Of a stretch of DNA of 11,901 nucleotides, positions 7,090 through 11,901 are shown piece after piece. The stretch comes from Bacteroidales bacterium UBA2764. Lineage in GTDB: Bacteria > Bacteroidota > Bacteroidia > Bacteroidales > Paludibacteraceae. The stretch lies in contig DEIW01000195.1 in assembly GCA_002352705.1 (NCBI GenBank), positions 1-11,901 of the forward strand. The letters run 5' to 3'. Both the position numbers and the translations under genes were made by a program. Numbering within the stretch: position 1 is the stretch's first letter; each line of letters starts with the position of its first letter. The notes under the pieces were generated by a model. It saw nothing but the letters and a program-made list of their open reading frames with translations, searched no databases and was not told the DNA's origin.

Positions 7090-8251
7090 ATTCTTTGATT
7101 TTGCGATAAAGGGTTCTTTCCGAAAGCCCTACTTTTTGAGCCGCCTCTTTGCGATTTCCTCCGGATAATTCCAGGGCTTTGAGAATACGTTCTTTTTCCC
7201 CTTCTTCAATACGGAGATTATCTTCGATAGGCTGTATTTCTTCCGCTTCGCGCGATGCGGGGAGGTCGATAGCGGGTGCTTTATCGTGATCCCGGTATCC
7301 CGATATTTCGATATTCCGAGTATTGCTATCCAGAAGCGCCCGCAGCTCCTCCAAGTCTTTTTTGTTCTGCATCACCATATTATAGAGGATACCTATCTCG
7401 TGCGAGTAGTCTTTTCCGGATTCCTGAGCAGGCGACCTGAGTACAATCTCCTGCCTGTTTTCTTCCTGCGGCAGGTATTTGCGGAGCGTGTCAGCGTTAA
7501 TCTGATGCTCCATCTCGATGACGGCTATCTGTTCCGCGAGGTTTTTGAGTTGGCGGATATTGCCTCTCCAATAGGAGTTCTGAAGCAGTCGTGTAGCCTC
7601 TTCGTTCAGCGAGAGCGGCGGCATCTGGTACCGGTTGCAGAAATCAACTGCGAATTTGCGGAAGAGCAGAGGGATGTCCTCTTTTCTCTCGCGCAAAGCG
7701 GGCACGCGTATCTCAACGGTGTTGAGACGGTAATACAGGTCCTCTCGGAAGCGCCCTTCGTCAATAGCGCGCCGCATATTGAGATTGGTAGCCGCCACGA
7801 CGCGTACATTTGTCTTGCGGACAGTGCTGGAACCCATCCGGAGATACTCGCCAGTCTCGAGCACACGCAGCAACCTCACTTGTGTCTGGAGAGGCAGTTC
7901 GCCTACTTCGTCCAGGAAAAGGGTTCCCCCGTCGGCAATCTCAAAATAACCTTTATGCTCATTTTTGGCATCGGTAAACGCCCCTTTCTCATGTCCGAAA
8001 AGTTCGCTGTCAATGGTTCCCTCGGGAATAGCACCACAGTTCACGGCAAAATAGGCGCCGTGTTTGCGTGCTGAGAAAGCATGTATGATTTTCGGGAAAT
8101 GCTCTTTTCCCACACCGGATTCTCCGGTAATGAGCACGCTGAGATCTGTGCGGGCAACCTGCACCGCAATTTCTATATCCCGGTTCAAAAGCGGACTCTG
8201 GCCGATAATACCAAACCGCTGCTTAATAGCTAATAATTCCTGCTGCGTCAT
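7079..8251 (-). CDS. Sigma54-activator-type AAA+ transcriptional regulator, GAFTDA variant
   Basis: About 390 residues from the chosen start (398 from the upstream ATG at 8275). I chose the ATG at 8251 (protein MTQQELLAIKQRFGIIG) because the -7 box at 8273-8280 overlaps the longer start, which would lie at or before the transcript start. In 398-residue numbering: no receiver or GAF sensor domain; AAA+ domain from about 24; Walker A GESGVGKE 51-58; GAFTDA 98-103 where the sigma54-contacting loop normally reads GAFTGA; Walker B GGTLFLDEVGEL 116-127; sensor I AATN 161-164; arginine-finger region REDLYYRLN 177-185; sensor II YWRGNIRQLKN 235-245; an acidic linker with a possible coiled coil (about 290-320); Fis-type helix-turn-helix 372-398 (GNRKEAAQKVGLSERTLYRKIK). 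Bacteroidota genomes commonly keep such a regulator beside lptE and secG. Targets are unknown. The divergent wza promoter is of primary-sigma type, so direct sigma54 control there is not supported. Confidence 0.92.
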   Translation of the reverse strand: MTQQELLAIKQRFGIIGQSPLLNRDIEIAVQVARTDLSVLITGESGVGKEHFPKIIHAFSARKHGAYFAVNCGAIPEGTIDSELFGHEKGAFTDAKNEHKGYFEIADGGTLFLDEVGELPLQTQVRLLRVLETGEYLRMGSSTVRKTNVRVVAATNLNMRRAIDEGRFREDLYYRLNTVEIRVPALRERKEDIPLLFRKFAVDFCNRYQMPPLSLNEEATRLLQNSYWRGNIRQLKNLAEQIAVIEMEHQINADTLRKYLPQEENRQEIVLRSPAQESGKDYSHEIGILYNMVMQNKKDLEELRALLDSNTRNIEISGYRDHDKAPAIDLPASREAEEIQPIEDNLRIEEGEKERILKALELSGGNRKEAAQKVGLSERTLYRKIKEYGL

Positions 8252-8272
8252 ATATACTGCCCAAATTGCGTG

Positions 8273-8303
8273 CAAAGGTAGTATAAAATTTGCATATATG
8301 CAA
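8273..8303 (-). promoter_or_regulatory. Promoter of the regulator-lptE operon
   Basis: Minus strand: TTG (8303-8301), a 20-nt spacer, TACCTTTG (8280-8273), followed by CACGC. The leader to the ATG at 8251 would be roughly 15 nt. This placement decides the start codon of the regulator. The -33 lies inside the palindrome at 8288-8305. Confidence 0.85.
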
Positions 8304-8305
8304 AT
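8288..8305. promoter_or_regulatory. 18-bp perfect palindrome, candidate operator
   Basis: ATTTGCATATATGCAAAT is self-complementary over all 18 bases. It covers the -33 element of the regulator promoter and ends 25 nt before the -33 of the wza promoter, so a dimeric protein bound here could repress the regulator and influence wza. The regulator's own Fis-type domain is a natural candidate. Binding is inferred, not shown. Confidence 0.55.
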
Positions 8306-8330
8306 AAATTAGCAAAAAAAGTATATATTC

Positions 8331-8361
8331 TTGCGTATGTCGAAAAAAAAGTGTACCTTTG
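8331..8361 (+). promoter_or_regulatory. Promoter of the wza-wzc operon
   Basis: TTG (8331-8333), a 20-nt spacer, TACCTTTG (8354-8361), then CAGCC. This gives a leader of about 25 nt to the ATG at 8394. The -33 is 27 nt from the -33 of the divergent promoter, so both polymerases start from a region of under 100 bp. No GG-N10-GC pattern of a -24/-12 promoter is seen. Confidence 0.85.
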
Positions 8362-8393
8362 CAGCCGCTTTGAATAGTAACATATCGTAAATT

Positions 8394-9197
8394 ATGAATA
8401 AGAGTATCAAAATCCTTTTTGCGTCCGTAATCCTTGCCATGGCGATGACCGGCTGCGTGACGCAGAAACAGATGACGTATCTGTCGGACGCACGTCCTGA
8501 ATCGGCGGACACGATAAATGCCGTTTTTGTTCCGCAATCGGAGATGGTCATTCGTTCCGGCGATGCGTTAACCATCTTTGTATCGGCATTGGATCAGGAG
8601 GCCGTGACTCCCTATAATCTGCCGATGGTGGTTTATGCCAAGCCCGGCGAACAGCAGTTATCGACCACTCCCGCACTGCAATATTATATAGTGGACGAGG
8701 AGGGCAATATCGAGTTCCCGGTGTTGGGCAAACTGCATGTGGCAGGTCTTCGCCGCAACGAGGTGGAGATTTATGTCAAGAAGCAATTGGAGAGTCAGGT
8801 ACTCAATCCGCAGGTACATGTCAATCTGGTAAATGCCAAGATATCGGTGATGGGCGAGGTGGCTAAGCCGGGTCAGATACCGCTGGTAAGCGGGCGAATG
8901 ACTATTTTAGAGGCCTTGGCGGCAGCCGGAGATCTGACTCCATACGGACGCCGTGACAATGTATTGCTGACGCGTGAGGTGGACGGAAAAATCCAGATTG
9001 CCCGTTTGAACCTGCGGAGTCAGGATATTTATACTTCGCCGTATTACTATGTTCAGCAAAATGATGTGATATACGTATCTCCGAATAAGGTGCGCGCTGT
9101 GGCCAGTACGAACGCCAGCCTTTGGTTCAGCATGGTATCTACTATCGCGAGTGCCGCTACGGTCATCGTAACCGTCATCAATGTATCAAGAAAATAA
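8394..9197 (+). CDS. wza: Wza-like polysaccharide export lipoprotein
   Basis: 267 residues. The Wza/OPX family forms or feeds the outer-membrane exit channel for capsule or exopolysaccharide. A lipoprotein signal with lipobox MTGC (Cys21) is followed by the polysaccharide-export domain (about 45-145; MVIRSGDALTIFV at 51-63 is the family signature, YYIVDEEGNIEFPVLGKLHVAGL at 97-119 follows), then an SLBB-like domain (about 147-229; VMGEVAKPGQIPL, LEALAAAGDLT). The C-terminal segment at about 243-264 (LWFSMVSTIASAATVIVTVIN) is hydrophobic, as in Bacteroidota homologues and in place of the amphipathic C-terminal helix of E. coli Wza. It is first in the operon, 12 nt before the wzc-like gene, and starts about 25 nt into the transcript. 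The symbol is by homology; locus-specific names are not implied. Confidence 0.93.
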   Translation: MNKSIKILFASVILAMAMTGCVTQKQMTYLSDARPESADTINAVFVPQSEMVIRSGDALTIFVSALDQEAVTPYNLPMVVYAKPGEQQLSTTPALQYYIVDEEGNIEFPVLGKLHVAGLRRNEVEIYVKKQLESQVLNPQVHVNLVNAKISVMGEVAKPGQIPLVSGRMTILEALAAAGDLTPYGRRDNVLLTREVDGKIQIARLNLRSQDIYTSPYYYVQQNDVIYVSPNKVRAVASTNASLWFSMVSTIASAATVIVTVINVSRK

Positions 9198-9209
9198 TGC
9201 AACGAAAGA

Positions 9210-11495
9210 ATGGAACAGAAAAACAACCAGGATATTGATATCCGCAAGATAATACGCGTGCTTTTGGAACACTGGTGGTGGTTCGCCATAGGCCTGACTG
9301 TATGCGTAGGATTAGGATTGCTGAGTTATTTCCGTACTACACCTATATGGAAAACAGACGCGAGTGTGGTACTGCGTCTGAATGAGATGACGGGAAACAA
9401 ATTAGACCCGTTATCCCTCATCGGCATGTCTAACGGTTCGGATACCGAAGATGAAGTGACTGTGATGTCTTCCCGCGGGCTGATAGGTCAGACCCTGAAG
9501 GCCTTGAATCTATATGAGACGTCGTATGTGAAAGACGGTCTGCAATGGCATGAGGAATACCGGGCGCATGCCTTTTCTATCGAGTGCATCAACCTGACTC
9601 GCAAAGCCAAGGGGGCCACTTTCTATGTGACGGTGAAACCCACGCGCTCCGGATATAAGGTAAAAACCAAGATGGGCAGATGGTACAGGTCCACCAACCG
9701 CGTCAAGACTCTGGACGAGCCGATAGAGACCGTAGTGGGCACTATCCGTCTTCACGCCAATCGCGAGTTGAGCAGAGATACCGTTTACCGCGCCCAACGA
9801 ATGCTGCCGGAACATAAGGTTATCGAATACCGGGAGAGGTTAAAAGTGTCGCAACCCAAGAAAAACTCAAATATCGTCGAACTGGTTATCGCTTCCACCC
9901 TGCCTGCTCGCGACAAGGCATTTCTGTACCAACTGATAGAGCAATACAACTTGAATTCGATAGTTGACAAGAACATGATAGCCTCCAATACGGCTGCCTT
10001 TATCAACGAGCGGATGGATAAGATTGAGTCGGAGCTGGTTGAGTCGGAAAAGACCGTAGCGGCCTATAAGAAACAAAACAATATTTCCGATATAGAGACT
10101 CAGGCCCGACTGCTATTGGAGGCAAACAGCGCCGAACAGAGTGCGCAGATGGAAATAGAGACGCAACTCAGCCTGGTAGATTATGTAGAGGGATTTCTGC
10201 GTGACGAATCGAAGCAGAATAGTCTGATTCCTGCGAATATCGGCATTACTGATCCGTCTCTGGAGACAAGTCTGGCGGAATATAACGCCATTCTGTTGCA
10301 ACGGATGCGGATTCAACGAACCGCTACAGAGAGTAACCCTGTGATAGAACAGATGGATTCGCAGTTGGCGTCCATGCGTCAGAATATCATAGAAACCATC
10401 AGTTCTGTGCGCGAGAGCCTGAAAATCCGGCTTGGCAGTCTGCAAGCCCAGGATAGCAAATATAACCGTCAAATCAAAGAGGCTCCTGAGTTGGAGCGTG
10501 AATACGTCCGGGTGGTCCGCGATCAGAAAATCAAGGAACAGTTGTATCTCTTCCTCTATGAGAAACGCGAAGAGAACGCCTTGATGTTAGCGGCAACGTC
10601 CATGCCTGCGAAGATTGTGGATGCTCCGCAGCAAGACACCATGAGCCGCAGCCCGAAATTGCGTAACAAATTAGCAATCAGCATCTTTATCGGAATAGCA
10701 ATACCGTTAATCATCCTCTACCTGCTGATTCTTTTCAACGACAAGATAGATGACGAGAAAGATTTCGAGCGGCATATCAAAGCGCCTGTCATAGGTCAGT
10801 TGGTGGAGAACTCCCGCAATATCCATATTGCTATACGTGAAGGCGAATCTACCGTATCCGCCGAGCTGTTCCGATTGATACGGACGAACTTGCGGTTTGT
10901 TCTGCCGGGCGAGGTGCAATCACCGGTAATATTAGTAAGTTCCTGTATCAACGGCGAGGGCAAATCATATGTCTCAAGCAATACAGCTCTCTCCTTGGCT
11001 ATCTTGGGGAAGAAAGTGGTATTGGTAGGTCTGGATATCCGCAAACCGATGCTGGCAGAGTATTTCCGGCTGTCGCAACGTGGGCGTCTGACTGATTATC
11101 TGGCGGAGCCGGGGATCACTGTAGATGACATCATCATCCCGAGCGGAGAACATGCCAATCTGGATCTGATACCCTGCGGTACTGTACCTCCTAATCCGTC
11201 GGAGCTGCTGCAGACTCAAAGGCTGGATGATTTGTTTGCGGAGTTGCGCAAACGTTATGATTATATCATCGTGGATACGGCACCTGTGGCATTAGTGAGC
11301 GATACCTATCTGTTGGATCGTATCTCTGATATGACCATTTTCGTATGCCGATATAAATACACTCCTGCTGAGATGGTAGAATATATCAACCAGATTGTAG
11401 AGCAGAAGCGGATGCATAATGTAGCCTGCGTACTGAATGGCGTGAAGGACACCCGCGCGGGGTATGGATATGGGCTCAACAGAGTTGAGATTTGA
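9210..11495 (+). CDS. wzc: Wzc-like chain-length regulator and BY-type tyrosine kinase
   Basis: 761 residues; inner-membrane co-polymerase/kinase that works with Wza in polysaccharide assembly. N-terminal Wzz domain with membrane helix at about 22-40; a long periplasmic coiled-coil region (about 265-450) with the conserved APELEREYVRVVRDQKIKEQLY at 425-446; second membrane helix about 487-509; cytoplasmic kinase with Walker A CINGEGKS (579-586), Walker A' VVLVGLDIRKP (603-613; Asp609 kept, the first Asp of the usual DxDxR replaced by Gly) and Walker B YDYIIVDTAP (683-692). The C-terminus is AGYGYGLNRVEI: only two tyrosines, whereas BY-kinases usually end in a longer Tyr cluster. The last codons and the stop are made of the 7-bp repeat that follows, so the native tail may have been replaced. 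A weak GAAAGA precedes the start. Confidence 0.95.
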   Translation: MEQKNNQDIDIRKIIRVLLEHWWWFAIGLTVCVGLGLLSYFRTTPIWKTDASVVLRLNEMTGNKLDPLSLIGMSNGSDTEDEVTVMSSRGLIGQTLKALNLYETSYVKDGLQWHEEYRAHAFSIECINLTRKAKGATFYVTVKPTRSGYKVKTKMGRWYRSTNRVKTLDEPIETVVGTIRLHANRELSRDTVYRAQRMLPEHKVIEYRERLKVSQPKKNSNIVELVIASTLPARDKAFLYQLIEQYNLNSIVDKNMIASNTAAFINERMDKIESELVESEKTVAAYKKQNNISDIETQARLLLEANSAEQSAQMEIETQLSLVDYVEGFLRDESKQNSLIPANIGITDPSLETSLAEYNAILLQRMRIQRTATESNPVIEQMDSQLASMRQNIIETISSVRESLKIRLGSLQAQDSKYNRQIKEAPELEREYVRVVRDQKIKEQLYLFLYEKREENALMLAATSMPAKIVDAPQQDTMSRSPKLRNKLAISIFIGIAIPLIILYLLILFNDKIDDEKDFERHIKAPVIGQLVENSRNIHIAIREGESTVSAELFRLIRTNLRFVLPGEVQSPVILVSSCINGEGKSYVSSNTALSLAILGKKVVLVGLDIRKPMLAEYFRLSQRGRLTDYLAEPGITVDDIIIPSGEHANLDLIPCGTVPPNPSELLQTQRLDDLFAELRKRYDYIIVDTAPVALVSDTYLLDRISDMTIFVCRYKYTPAEMVEYINQIVEQKRMHNVACVLNGVKDTRAGYGYGLNRVEI

Positions 11496-11594
11496 GAGTT
11501 GAGAGTTGAGATTTGACATTTGAGATTTGAGATTTGAGATTTGATATTTGAGATTTGACATTTGAGATTTGACATTTGAGATTTGATATTTGAA
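11483..11594 (+). repeat. Sixteen tandem 7-bp repeats A(T/G)TTGAN spanning the wzc end and topB start
   Basis: Sixteen contiguous heptamers with no insertion or deletion. Positions 1 and 3-6 (A, TTGA) are invariant in all 16; position 2 is T (13 times) or G (3 times, units 1, 3, 4); position 7 varies (G mostly, then C, T, one A). The first units encode the last residues and TGA of wzc (11493-11495); the final A is the A of the topB ATG. TGA recurs every 7 nt, closing all three forward frames, while the reverse strand stays open. Every register places TTG 20 nt before GAnATTTG, one mismatch from the local promoter pattern. Confidence 0.95.
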
Positions 11595-11901
11595 TGATAG
11601 TTTGCGTAGCAGAGAAACCGTCGGTGGGTGAATATATCGCCCGAGTGCTGGGAGCCAACCAGCGGAAGAACGGCTATTTTGAAGGGAACGGGTATCAGGT
11701 GACCTGGACCTTCGGACATCTCTGTGCGTTGCTCGACCCGCAGGAATATACGGAACAGTGGAAGGCATGGAGCCTGAGCTCGCTACCGATGATACCTTCG
11801 CGGTTCTCCATCAAAGTGTCCGGAGACGAAGGCGTTCATAAGCAGTTCAATGTCATCAAGAGTCTGATAGACCAAGCTGACGAGGTGATTAACTGCGGTG
11901 A
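11594..11901 (+). CDS. topB: DNA topoisomerase III, N-terminal part (runs off the window)
   Basis: 102 complete codons of a type IA topoisomerase, which cuts and passes single DNA strands and helps resolve replication and recombination intermediates. The Toprim start MIVCVAEKPSV carries Glu7 of the metal/catalytic site, followed by GNGYQVTWTFGHLCALLDP (31-49), WKAWSLSSLPMIP (56-68) and the start of the segment leading to the DxGREGE motif (ADEVINCG), which lies beyond the window. The ATG at 11594 fits the family start exactly. It overlaps the last base of the 7-bp repeat, so the whole upstream leader is repeat and there is no Shine-Dalgarno. Expression is either by read-through from wzc or from within the repeat. 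Confidence 0.95.
   Translation, partial: MIVCVAEKPSVGEYIARVLGANQRKNGYFEGNGYQVTWTFGHLCALLDPQEYTEQWKAWSLSSLPMIPSRFSIKVSGDEGVHKQFNVIKSLIDQADEVINCG

Noticed and set aside
7286..8074. 262-codon forward ORF opposite the regulator
   Set aside because: It is antisense to a well-supported AAA+ gene, its protein has no recognisable motif, and the regulator's reading frame carries all conserved motifs.
8252..8275. Longer start for the regulator at 8275 (adds MHAIWAVY)
   Set aside because: The -7 box occupies 8273-8280, so this ATG would not be within the transcript; the added residues are not part of the family start.
8281..8393. Possible sigma54 -24/-12 promoter for wza
   Set aside because: No GG-N10-GC pair is present; a full primary-type promoter is.
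11292..11768. Three overlapping reverse-strand ORFs of 60-158 codons with repetitive Ser-Asn-Leu-Lys-Ser-Gln content
   Set aside because: They exist because the reverse complement of the 7-bp array has no stop codon; outside the array they are antisense to wzc and topB and have no family resemblance.

Overview
The window looks like a chromosomal segment of an uncultured member of the Bacteroidales (Bacteroidota). This rests on protein style (a very large multi-domain surface protein with a C-terminal sorting-like tail, a Bacteroidota-type SecG with an Ala/Pro/Glu tail, an LptE lipoprotein beside a single-AAA+ regulator, a Wza/Wzc pair) and on three promoters of the Bacteroidota primary-sigma type. 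All three promoters read TTG-N20-TACCTTTG. I cannot name the genus or species from the sequence alone.

Layout. (1) 33-5456 (+): a 1807-residue exported surface protein built from beta-sandwich, Fn3, InlB-like, chitobiase-C-terminal-like and OB-like modules. (2) 5457-5999: a gene-poor stretch that is not empty. It holds an 8-bp tandem repeat tract, a 44-residue small protein of the 'MKK-x-YI-x-P' type, a GAAA-capped hairpin, an unrecognised 34-residue ORF and a strong bidirectional terminator. (3) 6000-8251 (-): secG with its own promoter; upstream of it, lptE overlapped by 11 nt by a sigma54-activator-type AAA+ regulator that carries GAFTDA instead of GAFTGA. (4) 8252-8393: a compact divergent promoter region with an 18-bp perfect palindrome over the regulator's -33 element. 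(5) 8394-11495 (+): wza-like export lipoprotein and wzc-like chain-length/tyrosine kinase genes, 12 nt apart, presumably the start of a capsule/EPS operon. (6) 11483-11594: sixteen uninterrupted 7-bp repeats, A(T/G)TTGAN, which supply the last codons and the stop of wzc and end on the A of the ATG of (7) topB (DNA topoisomerase III), cut by the window end.

Functionally the window combines envelope biogenesis (SecG for protein export, LptE for LPS insertion, Wza/Wzc for polysaccharide export) with a surface-exposed giant protein and a topoisomerase.

The most unusual feature is the set of four unrelated short tandem repeats (11, 15, 8 and 7 bp units), each placed at a gene end or coding boundary: in the N-terminal extension and before the C-terminal tail of the giant protein, just after its stop, and across the wzc/topB junction. 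The 7- and 8-bp tracts carry a stop codon in every unit and so close all three forward frames. The 7-bp tract also repeats, with the same 20-nt spacing as the real promoters, a near match to the Bacteroidota promoter.
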